This document shows, one piece after another, positions 12,701 to 37,700 of a stretch of DNA of 64,000 nucleotides (its first letter is position 1; every line of letters begins with the position of its first letter). The translations under genes were made by a program, and so were the position numbers. The stretch is from contig CM067569.1 of assembly GCA_034336665.1 (NCBI GenBank), forward strand, positions 8,346,820-8,410,819, in the 5' to 3' direction. This stretch comes from Luscinia megarhynchos (Eukaryota; Chordata; Aves; Passeriformes; Turdidae). The notes under the pieces are model-generated. The model had not been told where the DNA came from. It saw only the letters and a program-made list of their open reading frames with translations, and searched no databases.

Positions 12701-15700
12701 GGGCACTTAGTTTAAGGACATTTAGTATATAAATGAGGTTATTTTGGCAAAAAGTGTCCTGGTGCAGACTATGTGACTGATCAGTAGATGCTGCTGAAGA
12801 GCAACTACTTGAAAACATTGGCTCCTCCTGGTTAAAAAAATTGTGCAACCCTCATCACTGATGGAGGTGGTATCCTTCCTACAGCCTTGAGGCATAAACC
12901 ATGGATTTATGCTGTTTTATAGACACAGAAACAAATTTCTTGGGAAAACTTACAGAGGTAGGAAATAAAAAAAGGGTGTAGCTTAGTGATGTCCCTCCTA
13001 TTTGTGATGAGCATCACAAATATCCAACATTTGAAAAGATTAGCACCACTGATAGCCATGATCTTAATGCTTCAATTTCATCCTCCCCTGCTGGGTTATA
13101 AACAAAACAAATTCTCAGGCACAGACCAACTCAGGCACCCCAGGATGAAAAACTGAACGTGGCCAGACACTTGCTGTGGCCAGTCCTGCTGCCACCAGAG
13201 CAGCTTGGTGCTCCCCAAAGTGCTGGTCCTGCTGTGAGCTGGAGCCACCAAGGAGCTGTCAGCAGCAAGCACAGGTCACTGAAGAGGTTTCATTTAAAGT
13301 GATTTTCCTGAATGAAAGATTTGTATCGACCTTGTCTGGCTTCTCCACTTCTTTAAGGCATGCAATAAACTAGAAAGTGATAAGGGGCCAAAAGGAACAT
13401 TCAAAATTCCAGTGGCATTTCTAGGAGCTGGCTGGCATGCCCCAAGTTCCTCAGTGGCCAGCCTGCAGGAGGGAAGTGGCTGGCTGTGGTGAGGCATGTA
13501 CATGGAAGGAGTGTTCATCCCTGAGAAACAAACCCTTAGAGCATCTCAGAGGACCTTGCCATCTGCACAGACCCAAAAGTGGACAGTCAGTACTTGCACT
13601 TTCCAGCCCTGCTCTGACCAAGGGAGCACCAGCAGGGAAGCACCTCTGTAAATAGTGTGTCCCCTGATGGGGCTGAAATTCTGGAGGAATCCATGTGACT
13701 GAGATTTCCACAGTCCCTGCTGGTGCAGCTCTCCATGAGCAGCACAGATGTTGTGAGCCTGTTCCTTGCAGGGAAGTGGGAACCTCACCAATTCCTCATG
13801 ACAGAGTGACTGAAGGGACTCAGGTGCTGCAGGACATCAAGGATGGCTTCTCCCTTAGCATGGAACTGGGCATCAGCATCTCCCCACAGCACAGGGCACC
13901 AATAAACCCACCCTCATGCCTGTTACATGTCTGATAGAGGCTTTCCCAGGAATTTTCTGGGAGATAAAGCAATTCCTAGTATTGAATGTGCTGCTGGAGA
14001 TCACATTCATGGTAACAGACAGCACAATGCAAATGTGTCTGAAACCACTTATTGAATTTTACTGAGTGTGTGTGAGGAAGTGGCTCTACTGAGGTCACCA
14101 AAAATCTGGGGCAAAACACAGAGTAAGCACCTGGTGTCCCCAGCTCACCACAGATCCACCCTCTCTGCAGTGTGCAGGGTATCATCACTCTCCTTTATTG
14201 CAGTTACTCCTGTTTGAATCCCTTTGCAGAAATTCCAGCCACACTGAAGTATGTCTGGCTGTTATTTAGCTATCCCTATTATATATATAGGTATTTATTT
14301 AGATATCCTTATTAAATATATCCAATCCCCCAGGCTGGAGATAGCAACTCTAATAAGAGAATTAAGTATTACACAGAGCTTGTGTCTGGCTCACTCCAGG
14401 GTGGACACTGCACAACCCTTCCTGGCTGGACTCATTTTCCTGCAGGACTTTGCTCTCCTGATCACTTTATGATCCAGCCCCAGGTCTCAGGAGTGTTGCC
14501 CTTGGGAGGAAGTGTGGAGGTTGTGTGGTCTGGTTTGTGCTTTCTGCTCAATGGGCTTTTTATTTTTCTTAACTTCAATGGTCTCACATCGATACAGAGA
14601 GTTCCCTCACCATCACTTTCTGTCTCTTCCAGGACTCTCTTTTCTCCCGGGAAATTGCCATCTTCCCAGCTAGATGCTGGTAGGAAGAGCATGATTCATG
14701 TTTGGGAATCCAAGGAGAAATATTAGCAGCCACTAATGAGTGAATGCAGCATAGGAACGTGCCACAAATTAACAGGGAAACAACCTAAATCTTTATTTAA
14801 GTGTAGCTTTTTAAAAAAAGTTTAGTGACTCAGCTGCAGATTACTGGGAGGTTATAGGCAATATTTGCAGGACAAGGAGGGGCCATGCTAGGAGAAAATG
14901 AGGTGTTTTGCAGCATACAATGTGTTGTAAAGTGTTAGCACATTTATTAATCACATGTGGGTGGACAACTTCACACACCCTACCAGAATTTACTGTACCA
15001 ATGTAATTTCCATATTGTGTCTCTGTAAGTGTTATGAATCAGCCAATATGTGACATTAATTATCTGCATTTAGCGTTGTGCAAAGTGACATAATGATCTA
15101 TTATGGAGTAACACATCTGTAACTGTGTACTGAAGTACAGAAGTAATCCCCCAGTTCTCTAAAATATTCTGGAATTATTCTGTACGTGCTGTATCTAACC
15201 AAATCCTGATTTTGTCCAAAAGTAACCTTCTTCCATGGTAAGAGGTGCAGCATGCAGTGCTTCAGCAGCAGGTTCCATGGAGGTGGCTTTTCTCCCACCA
15301 CCACGGGGCATCTTCTTCACTAATTCACATCTTTTGAGAAATGTTTCACTATGAAGTTCTAGGAAATTGCTTCATGGCTTTGGATTTCTTTTTGAAGAAA
15401 TTATTTTAATTTCAATTTGTCATCTCCTTTGTTCATCCATAACTGGAAACACAAGGTATTTGTCTCACAGTTCAGTGTCATATGGCCATTTTCAGGAATT
15501 ATTTGAAAAAAATGATGGAAGAATTTAGGATGTTTGGTCTAAGAAAAAGAGAAGGGAGAACAGGTAGAAAAATTACCTTCCATAAGATTTCTCTGTAGAC
15601 AGTGGCAATCCAAATGTTCTCTATGCCCACTGAAAAGAGGGCAAGAAAAAGTAATGTAATTTTATGAAAAAATTGTCTAGGATAACTATTAGAAAAAAAA

Positions 15701-15934
15701 TTCCTAATTTTACAGAGTTATGAGTCTTGGAACAACACAGGGAAGTTTGGACTTTCCTTTTCCAAAGTTTAGAAGAAGAGTTGATGCAACCTTTGGCCAG
15801 GAAAAGCTGAGGATGACATCCTGAGAAGATGCTCTTGAAGTGGGTGATGTGTGATTTCAGGATTCAGGCCATGGGGACTGTGCTAGCAGACTGACAGGGT
15901 TGCAGGGCTGGAAGAAGCCCTGTGCAGTGGGAGC

Positions 15935-15962
15935 CATCCCATCCCATCCCATCCCATCCCTC
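15935..15962. repeat. (ATCCC)n microsatellite
   Basis: About five perfect tandem copies of the pentamer CATCC/ATCCC. Confidence 0.85.
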
Positions 15963-17842
15963 CTGGGGCTCCTTAGGCAGAAATGGATTTGCTGTGCTCA
16001 GAGCAGCAGTGCAGAGCAAAGCACTCCCACAGCAGCTTTGGAGAAGAGCTCCCAAGGAATGTGTTTTCTTCATTTTCAGCCTCTGTAGTTCCAGAACTGG
16101 GAGTTCCCTCTGTATTTATGCAGAATTCAGCACAAACAGGCCTTTGAACACCCCTGAAACAGCAAAAATAAAAATGTGATCCTTTCCACCTTGAGAAACA
16201 AGCATGTCCCAAACACTCTTATCTCAAAAGCAGAAGTGACAGGCTGTGGAAGCATTCAGTCTGGAAATTAATCTTTTGAACAGGAGCTGAGTCTGAACAG
16301 ATTATATACATATTTGTGTTTGCCTGTTTTGAGTTACACTATACTGTTTTCATCTTCAGCTGAATAAAATTTTATAACGATTTTTTTTAAAGTTCAGCAC
16401 ATTTGTCAAATTTACTATTGAAGTAAGTTGCAGCAATGCTGATTTTTAGAGAGTGTAGTTCCTTACTGTAGTAGCCAACTTGGCCTTATTCAACTGGATA
16501 AATACCTCATTTGAGCCAAATCCACCTTAATCAAAGCTTATATAAATCACTTAATATCAGTAATCCTGTGCCTGCTAAACCCAGTAGTTATTTTGGTTGT
16601 ATCTGGCAAGATAAAATTATCAGTACTCAAACCCAGTGATTCTGTTTGTTGCCACATCACTGTATATTGACAGTCTCTATTTTACAGCAATATGTGTGTG
16701 TAAAAATTCCCACACAGTGCCCATGTTCACAGGGCACAGAGATGTGTTCTGCCATGTCACACCATGGTGCTGTAAGCAGCAGAGGACAGGACAAAACTCC
16801 CTTTTGGCATCCACTGGAGCACTCCTGAAGGCAGTTCCTTATCAATTTCCTTTTGGTGTGCAATCAGCTGAAAATTGGTCATGTTTCTGTGGTAGCAGTG
16901 CGAGCAAGGCATGTCCACAAATAAATATTTGCAGGAAATATTCTTGTTTGGGAAACAAATAAGCACTTGCTCTGGAAATGCTGCTGCACCAGTGACCTCC
17001 CTGTGGTACTGCTTGGTAGCATCCAAACATTCTCTGTGGAAACAGTGAACTCTGCTTGCACTGGGGGGAGAGCACATGCTTTCAGCTACATCATTTCTCT
17101 CTGTGGTTCTCCCAGCTTTCTTTACCAGGAACCCTTTCACAGAGCAGGCCAGCCCTTCTCTCTCCCAAATTCATTCACTCCTTTTTCACTTAGGGCTTAT
17201 TTTGGATGCCAGTGAACACAAAGGTGCCCCAGACACATTTTCTTTTCTCCAACCAGCTCTTCTTTCTGTCATCCCTTGGTTGTGTTTTTGTGGCTGTATC
17301 ATGAGAGGGGCATAACACAAAAGGAGGCCCCACTGAGTCACTACCCCATATTTTATACACCAGCCTTTCCTCCAACACTGCAGCTCTTAGCTCACTTGAG
17401 CCTTTTTGTAGCTAAGGGTAATGCAGGAATTTTGTCCAAATGCTCATTGTCTGCCCACCTCTAACTGATCAGGAGTTCAGTAATAAATCATTGTAACCCA
17501 GTGTAAAGAGGTGAGCAGAGGCACACACCAGTATTTTCTGCTGAAATGAAAAGTATACACAGTGCAAAGGTCACGTAAATTATCTGACAATCATTTTCTC
17601 TCATGTTACAGAAATACATGCCAACATGAAATATAAGACAAATACATGCCATTCATGCCACAAAATAAGTTATTAGGACATAAAATGAAATCTGCATTCT
17701 CTGTTCTTTGCACACCAGCAGCAAGAGATGCCTGGCAGCTCAAGAAGATGATTATCTCTATATACCATACATCACCTTCTCCTCCCTGATCTTCTCCCTT
17801 GAGTTTTGGCACTTACTTAATCATTCAGGTCTTTTTTTTCAG

Positions 17843-17896
17843 GAACATGAGCAGCCTTTAGCATGGAAGATGTCTGAATGTGGAATCCTACATACA
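17843..17896 (+). other. Exon-like 54-bp segment of unknown origin
   Basis: Preceded by a run of eight T then cag, and followed by gtaagttt, i.e. near-consensus acceptor and donor on the + strand. Its 18 codons are open and read EHEQPLAWKMSECGILHT. No known + strand gene is expected between DCLRE1A and PLEKHS1. It may be a non-coding RNA exon or chance. Confidence 0.2.
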
Positions 17897-18349
17897 GTAA
17901 GTTTCACCTTAAAAAAGAAAAAAAAAAGACATTTTTATAGCTTGCTATATCTGATCAACATTTGTGCAACAGTCTGACTTGTATTTGAACTAGCTAAATA
18001 AAAATTCCCCATTAAGAGAGATGAGTATTTTTTTTCCTTGCTGAGACTGGCTTTCCTTTTTTTAGATGGCAATAGCATCTCATGACCTCAACTTTCTCAG
18101 CAGAATTCAAAAATGAATGTGTTTGGATATGGGTCATGAACCCGAATACTGAAATATGAGTTCAGAAACACACTGGAGATCACAGTTGGGTTAAAGAATA
18201 TCTCAGAAATGTCCCATGTTCTTCAAAGAATACAGTCTCACACAAGATGTGTAGTGCTTGATAAGCAATAGGATGTAGTAACAGTCCAGGGCTCTGCCCT
18301 CAATACCCAAAACCATTATAAGCAACCACACATCTACTGGAGGCAATCA

Positions 18350-18355
18350 TTTATT
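18350..18355 (-). terminator. Possible polyadenylation signal of PLEKHS1
   Basis: Complement reads AATAAA, 46 bp past the PLEKHS1 stop. This would give a very short 3'UTR; a more distal signal is possible. Confidence 0.45.
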
Positions 18356-18400
18356 TCCCAAAACTTGCAATTTATATGCCTTAGGCAAAAAGATCCCAGG

Positions 18401-29772
<11,372 letters not shown>

Positions 29773-32700
29773 CTTCAGGGCAAAATGTATTTTGAATTCT
29801 CACTAATCAAAGAGAAATGAACAGCACCATTACCTAACTTGCTGCCAATTAATCTCTTTAAAAAGACCTGTTTGAACTGGAAATTGTTGCTTAGCACTGG
29901 GTTTCTGTGCCTAAATGGCCATAAGACAAACACAAATCAAAGTTATAAAACAGAGCCAGGCCCTGCTTCCCTGATGCTAATGCTGACAACTGGCCCAAAC
30001 TGCAAAGGAATGGGAGTGAAAATGCAGGGGCTCAGAAAATATCATGAGTTGCTGTCTTATTTAACTGATCTTATTTAACTTTTGGGCTCTGGTTCTTATT
30101 TAGCTCCATAATTAGTGATCTGAAATGCACCCCTAAAGAAATTAATAGGTGGCATTCAATCAGCTAAGGATAGATCATCTCCCAACTTTACTACTGACAA
30201 ATTTTAGTACAAGAAATTTTGTACCTGCAGAATTTCTTTTACTTGTAGAAGCCATCCTGATTATTTCTTCAACTCAGATAACAAAAAGAGCAAAAAGGTT
30301 GAAGCTAAATCCTTTCAGTTTGCCTGCTGCTGAGCAGCACTTCACTGCACACACAATTGCTGTTGAGAAAATAACAAAAAACCTTACAACTGCTCAGTTT
30401 CATACTGATGATCAACATACATAAAATAGCCACAACTACTAATTTGAATATATTTATAGATAATTTTATATCATATTCAATTATACATTATGTGCTATGG
30501 CAATTTTACTAATTTGCAAATTTATCGTATTAATACAATGCCTTTTAAAAAGTTTCCCTTTGCCTTACCTCAAAACTCCCATTCCCTGCAAACTCAGATC
30601 TTGGCTGGAAGTTGTTTTACCTACAAGGAGGTTGCACAGACCCTCTTGTGCCACCTGAAGCCACAGAGCCTCTCCTGGGAAAACCTGGAGGATTACAAGT
30701 GCTGTTCTCTGGTTCTGTACTGAGAATCCCTGGCTGCAGTGAGAGATTTAAGGGCTTTCCTCTGTTTCTGTTTCTTCAGTGATTCACTCCATGGTGCCCA
30801 AAGTAAACATGGTACAGTCAGGAGCAGGGTGGTCAGGAATGGGGTGGGCTACACATGGAATTTTACCCCTGAGACACAACTAAAGCTATAGCCTTTTATT
30901 CCTCCTGTTCCAGGCTGCAAACTTAAGTCCATCAGAGGTTTCTGCACATTTCTGTCCTTATTATTTTTGAGTTTTTTTTCAGGGAAACTAACTTTGCAAT
31001 TTTTGCCTTTTGGAGAGAAAGGCTTGTTGCACAAATGCTGTGACAAGCTGTTATAAAATATCCTTTCTAGAGTTTTCATCTGTTGCCTGCCAGAAAAATA
31101 AAAGGACAAAAAACCAATTTCCAAAACTAAAAATGACTGTACACAGAGTCAATAGTAGGGGCACACCTGGGGTTGCAATGAAAGGCAATGTATTGTTCTG
31201 TTCAGTGTGACTGGCAGTCACCTCAACTGGCAAACGATGCAATTACTACCAAAACAATGTTCCAAGAGTCTCTGGCAGGTTGAAAGTCTCTTCTGGATGT
31301 CAGTAAAAGTCAAGATTTGCATGTGGGAAGACAAATACCTGTGAGATTAGTTGCTCTATCTCACTCTGCCTTTTGGGAAAAAGTTTTTAATTGTTACATT
31401 TAATTGTCTTTTCAACAGAAAGCAACATTGTAAACAAGCTATGTCTAATTCAAAAATGCCAGTCCTGTGTTTATACCCCCTCAGATTTTTGTATGCCAGG
31501 CATTCAGGGATTTGATTGCTCCAAACCTTTTGAAATGCAATGAGACACTTCATTCAAAACACAAATAAAATGCCTCAAATCATGATGATGAAAGCTATTA
31601 TAAAACTTCAAAAATTTCCAAGATAAGGAAAACAAACTGTGTTAATACTTACAAGAAAAACGTCTTCATGCTGAAGAAGGGTTTAGAGAAATACACCTTC
31701 AAGTAAATCCAGATTTCCTGTACTGCCTCCTGCAGCAAGACACGGTGTGTTCTTGCCCTGAATTGTGACTGCCCTCTTATAAACACAAACACCCTGAAAC
31801 ATGACCCACAAGGAAATTCCTCTTTCTGCATGAGAAGCAAACTAAAGACTGCTCTGGAAAAGGGGAAATCCAGAAGATTAATATTCACTTAGAAGCAATG
31901 AAAAATATGCACATTAGGGGCAGTGACAAATGTCCCCTACACAGAGAAAAAAAGCCTGGAGACAGCTTTTTTAGGTTTTGTTGGTACAGTCCCTTCATTT
32001 CCTGTTCTAGGCTGCAATATAAAGCAACAGTAAGAACCCTAAAAGGTCATAAAGGTACCATAAATTGAAACCAATTTCAGATTTAAACAGCATTTAGTTA
32101 AACATACAATGGCAGGGTTTCTTATGCTGCCTATGTCAAGACAAAGTAATTTCAGTGTTAGTCTTGGCTGTAAGTGAATTTTTGGGATTCTCTCCAGAAA
32201 TATTCAGTGTATCAATAATGAAAGTGGATTTACACACTAAACCATCTGACTGATCCTGCAGATGGCAAAGGAATTGCTTTCTGATAGAAAATAGTCATAA
32301 ATTTGATCAGGGGAAAGAGCTAAAACACTCTGCAGCTCTTAAATTCAGCAACCTGGCTCTGCTCTGGGGAAAGGGTCAAGCTTCCTCACTCTGAGGCTTC
32401 TTCTTCTTCTTCAGGCTCATGGGCCAGCTCTCAGCTATGTCACTATCACCACTCAGGGGTGATGATGTCTATTGGCAAACAATCTTCTTTTGAAATAATA
32501 GTAATTTTTTTCTGGACATGATCTAAAGTAATGCTCATCTAGCAGAGATCCTGGTCCTGATGCAAGGGGATGTTTTTGTCTCTCTGTCTTTCACTTCTAC
32601 TTTATGTTAATATTTCCATGTTATTTTCCTCTCTGGCAGTGTGTTCAGGTAGTTTATGCTGATATTTCTATATCTCATATATTGGAACTGGCCTGAGGGA

Positions 32701-33230
32701 CAGTTCTGGAGACAGGGGAATATTGTTCACAGAAATTTAAAAACAGGCTAAACCTCAAGCAAATAAACACTAATGAACTATAAAGACATGAAAGAGCTTC
32801 CAGAGAAGTAATAAATACTGAAATGTTGTCTGGCCATGGTAAACCAGGAATATCCTTAATGCCAGAAAACAGCTTAAGATGGAGCTATTTGGCAGAAGCA
32901 ACAGGGAGAACACTTTCACATGCACTGCTAGAGCACTGGACAATTTACTGCATAGAGGGCAAGACTAAGCACTGCTAGAATATGATATTTCCAATAAAAT
33001 ACTTCCATTAACTTTAGTTTACACCAAGACAGGAAGTGGCCTGTCCAACACAAGTCACCCAATGCCAAATTATTTTTCTAATCTACCTTTCCACTGACAC
33101 TGTAAACCTCCTCCTGAAAAGATGCCAGAGACCACTTGCATTCTTTAATGAAAAAGGGACTGGGATATATCTTGGTTGGTCTTTACTTTACCAGATCGAG
33201 TGACAAACATGCAGATATACAAAAGAAATT
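29773..33230. other. PLEKHS1 5' region and PLEKHS1-CASP7 gap
   Basis: About 3.4 kb that should hold the first exon(s) and promoter of PLEKHS1 on the - strand. No CpG island. No exon placed with confidence; one candidate start exon at 32390-32420 is given in the findings. Otherwise AT-rich with no recognised gene. Confidence 0.5.
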
Positions 33231-34573
33231 TTTTAAAAAAAGGTCTTTATTGATGTCATGCTCAATACATCCATAAAGCACCATTTATTTAATTCTAACA
33301 ACTGTAAATTTGACTTATGGAAAAAATATATGTCTCATTATGTCACAGTATTTGTAAGAAAATAAACTTAACAATTTGGTAACTTTAATACTATGCACTT
33401 ATTTTCTCAGAAGATTGCAAGGATCATAGAATACATTAAGTGGGAAAAGGGTGAACAACTCATTCTTTATCAGTTTAACCATATCATTAAACTTACTTTT
33501 TTGACTTAGCTACCAACTAAAGTGAATATAAAAAGTAGAAATATAAACACCACCAACATAACTCTAAAACAGAAAATCAAGACCATACAGTAACTAAGAA
33601 GGCACTTCTGATTCAAGTAAGCATTTCCAGTTTTGGCAAAATTCCTCACAACTAGAAATTAAATCTAAACATGTATTTGTTACTGGAACATATAATTATA
33701 CCTTTCCAACATTAAATTTTAATGTTTTGTAATAAAGCCTTGTCCTTAACTTTCTGATGGTTCAAAAGTTCTGAATCAATAAGCAGACATTTTTACTTCT
33801 GCAAGCAGAAGAATTGCAATACCACAGTTTCAGGTTGTTCTCTCAGTCAACTGTCATTTGCAAGGCAAAATATCTTTGCAATGGCACTTTAATATGGTAC
33901 CATCCAAGTAAAATTTGCCAATCTTTTGCAAACATTTTATTTTTGATTGTTCTATTTGTTACATTTCTACATTTCTATGTTCATGTAAATAATCTAAAAA
34001 TATTGATTTTTTATACATTCATCTTATGCTAGAATGATGACTAAATAAAATGACTTCCAGATTGAGCACAGAGCAACCACTAGCCTTCAATAATAATGTT
34101 CATTAAAAGGAAATCAATATATTAGACAAGAAACACCCTTCTAAATAGCTACAAACTGGACATACCCATAATGTGATCTTTGGAAATTTCCAAGGAGGCT
34201 ATGGTGCCATGACCTAGCAGTAAACAAGGAGTCTCAAGATTTTTTGGTTTTTATTCTTAATTTACCATCTGCTTCCTGGGAAAAAAACTTTATGGGTCAG
34301 GTAGCTGACTCATAACATCTTCAGTGGCCATAAATCATGACAGCCACACTGAGGGAAACCAAGATACAGTAATTAGTAATAGCTGTCAGGCTGGCCCACA
34401 GCTCCTTTAAAATTCTGCATGTTGTCCATCCACCAGATCCCCCAGCTCATACAACATAAAAATCCAGTGTTATTACACTTCTGCCGTTACAGATGTGCTA
34501 CTCCTGTCTACAACCACACCTCCTCCCAAAGGCAGGCCCTGAGCTCTCCCAGGGGCTGCCCCAGAGGGCACTT
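33230..34573 (-). other. CASP7: CASP7 3' untranslated region
   Basis: AT-rich non-coding sequence between the CASP7 stop and a - strand AATAAA (complement of 33246-33251). That hexamer is followed on the - strand by a T-rich tract. Length of about 1.3 kb is in keeping with mammalian CASP7 3'UTRs. Other AATAAA complements inside could give shorter forms. Confidence 0.6.
33246..33251 (-). terminator. Likely polyadenylation signal of CASP7
   Basis: Complement AATAAA with a run of A/T on the + strand just below (aaattttttaaaaaaa), i.e. a U-rich downstream element. Confidence 0.55.
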
Positions 34574-34797
34574 TCAGAAGTAGAGCTCCTTGGTGAGCAT
34601 GGACACCACGCAGGGGATCTGCTTCTTCTCGCTGAAGCGCGGATCGTCCGACTGCGACTCGAAATTCGTGGCCACCACGTAGTTGACCCGAGTGAGGATC
34701 TGCATGATCTCCAGCTGCTTCCCATGCTCGTTCAGCACAGAGCACAGAGACTGCACAAACCAGGAGCCTCTGCCAGGATTCCTCCAGGAGTAATAAC
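34574..34797 (-). CDS. CASP7: CASP7 terminal coding exon: small subunit
   Basis: Acceptor gcctttcctgtcag. Reads [20 protein letters not shown] and [20 protein letters not shown], stop TGA complement at 34574-34576. More GC-rich than its surroundings, with a run of CpG near 34635-34690. Confidence 0.96.
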
Positions 34798-37700
34798 CTG
34801 ACAGGAAAGGCAGGGAAGAAAATACACGGAGTTATTTTTGCTCGTTTGTGGGAAAGCTTCTGGGCAAAGATTAACAATGCACACACAGAAAGCTGAACTT
34901 CTAACAGTTGTGTCACATATCCTACTTCATTAAAGTTGAGAATAATGTATATTCACTCTCCAAACCTCATATTGCTTAAGTACCTTTCTACATTTTGGCA
35001 TTTGGGAATCTGCAAGAAGTAAAATTAAACAGGTGTCCTTTCTGAGAATAAGTTTTGTACTGCCCTGTTATAGTTTGAAGGACAGGTGTTTGCTAATAAA
35101 GTCAGGAGCTTGTCTTTGAAATAGAGAGTGTAAACTCCCTCTCTCCAAATTATTATACTTTTGAAATTAAGGGGCTCTCAGGCAAAGATATGGGAATTAG
35201 GAGTAACAGTTTTTTTATTACGAAAATTAAAACAGAAATACAGTGTTACAAGCCCAAGACATGCCCTGCCTTCATCACGCATTCAACACACCACAGGAAG
35301 GGCAGGATTCCCAGAAAACAGCTCTGCCTTTTCCATCTGTAATCTCCCTTCTCCTCTACAGCCAGTGCAGAAGGGATGGACACCCAATGCACACTGAGCC
35401 TTTGTGTTTTGTCCATCAGTGTGCAGTGTATCATCACTGGGAGTCCATCTCCAATCCAGTCTGTATGGATGGTGAGTTTTCAGGCTCCTGCCCCCATCCT
35501 GACCCTCTTTTCCTTACCTGGCACCGTGGAATAAGCAAACAGAAAATCTGCTTCTACTGGGATTTTGTATCTCGGGTTGGCATCTGTCTCCAGGCACCTG
35601 TCATTGGCAGGTCCAGAGTCAGTCTGTATTCCTTCATCAAATTCAGAGCCTCTGCAGGCCTGAAAGGCAGATAATATGAACAGAAACAGGGTGTTATAAC
35701 AATTAGCATTCATCAACATCAAAGCAGTACTTTGCATGTATTAAAAGTAGAGATGCAATTTTGGGGGATATCTCATTGTTCAGTGAGAAAGTTACTAGCT
35801 TTCCCTTTTAAAAATATACATCCTTTAAGCAGAGGGAGGCAAAGGTGTTGAGGCTGTGCATCTCAGCTGCCATGTCAGCTTTGGTTTATTCTAACCATGA
35901 TTGATTTTACCAGGCTGGAGTAATTCTCAGCACTCAAAATTATTACATAATGCCACATGCAGTGTGACCTCTGGACAATTTCTTGACAGTGGACTCCACA
36001 GGTGGAGATTCAACAGTGTAGGCAACCTGTTCTAGTGTTTGACCACCCATTACAAGTATATTGTGTTTTTAATACTTTTCCATTTATCTCTGATTCTTAA
36101 TTTTCTCTTAATCATGGGTTTAGCTAAAGGGCACACTGGGACAATGCTCCAGGTGGGTAATTTTCAGCTCTTGATCAGCAGCTTTGACTGACAGCTCTTG
36201 CAAAAGAACAAGTCTGACTGGCTTATATAACAGGGCTTGTTGCCTTTATTAAGACAATTTAAAAGTCCATAAAGTAACCATTTCAAAAGTGTAATTATAA
36301 AAAAGATCACTTTAGTAGTATGAAGAGTCTAAAACAGTTTTCACTTTGAGGATGAGGATTAATTGATGGAATAGCCTAGGGAAAACCACATCTGCTGCAA
36401 CTCATATGTAAATAATACTGTGTATTATGTAAAAGAGAGAGTTCAGACGTAATTCAGAATTCATTCATGTGTCAGTTAATGCTGTTTGAAACAGTTGTCT
36501 TTAAAAGTTTAACTCATATACAATTAATTATATGCTAATTTTAAAATGCAATATAAATTTTTAGGCCACTGAGGAAAAGAAAAATGTTTCTCTTAGCAGT
36601 AATTTGTAGAGGCAGCCTTAATTCAAAAGAGACCTGGATAGTATTATTACTACTGAAAATCATGTACTGTCCTAAGCTCTGTCTGCACAGAAGTGAGTTT
36701 ATCTTTGTGCTTTGAAGTTCATATATTACTAAGAGAAACCATGTAGGAAATTACAATGATAATACTCTTTACACCTGTGAATCTCGTATATAAATTATCT
36801 TTTAAAAACAAACAATAATTTTACCCCCACACAACTTCTCTCAGCACATTTTTTCACAAAACCTCCATCAACATTCAGTAAATCAAGCCACAGTGTTTTC
36901 CTGGGGCAGACAACCAGCAGAGCATGTTTTCCCTGCTGCAGCAGTAGGATGCTGTATTTACCTCAGGGCTATTACCTGAATGAAAAACAGTTTGGGTTTG
37001 CCTATGAGGCTTTTACACTTGTCTCCTCTGAACAGTGCAGTCAGGCTCTTGATAGCCATGGGTCCATCTGTGCCATAGATGAGCCCTTCCTCCCCATGGC
37101 TCAGGAGGATACAGGCAAAGCAGGCAGCATCACTGTGGTTCTCCTCAGCAGCTACAAGGCAAACAACTCTGAGTCAAAAGGAAGCTACATTTTAAATGGA
37201 AATTATACTCAGCAAACACATTTTTCTGAGGCTAAATATACACTGGGCTACTACTGCCAGGCATGAGAAGGAGTGGATCATCTTTTTCAACGTGATGAGC
37301 TTGTTGAGCACATGGATGCTTCCTTCACTTGACTCTGAGTTCAGCCCACTGGAATGAACAGGCTGAGCTCCTTATCTACTATGACAAGGCTCTTCACCTA
37401 ATGCACAGGACAAGTGCTTCACAAGTACACTGTGCATTTCTGAATTGATGTTGGGGGATGAGGTGGGGAATTAAGCCCAGTCCATTAAGAAAACAAATCC
37501 TGCCACACAGAATATGGTATGTGAGGGGCCTAAGCAATCTGCTCTACTTTAACCTGCTGTGAGCAGGGAGTAGATTCAGTGACTTTCAAATGTCTGCTCC
37601 CCTCTGGTTTATTCTACAATTCTGAATTTTTACCTTGCTTCAGTAATTTCTCCATATCATCACGGCTTCGGTCATTGTATATTAGGACCTCAAACCCTAA

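Larger units (their letters stand above)
6790..18340. other. Intergenic region between convergent DCLRE1A and PLEKHS1
   Basis: About 11.5 kb between two 3' ends. No coding exon recognised on either strand; open frames are short and show no family motif. Base composition shifts to GC-richer, CTG/CAG-rich sequence at roughly 10.25-14.5 kb without a CpG-island character. A short (ATCCC)n run lies near 15.93-15.96 kb. One splice-bounded 54-bp open stretch on the + strand (17843-17896) is described in the findings. Confidence 0.6.
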
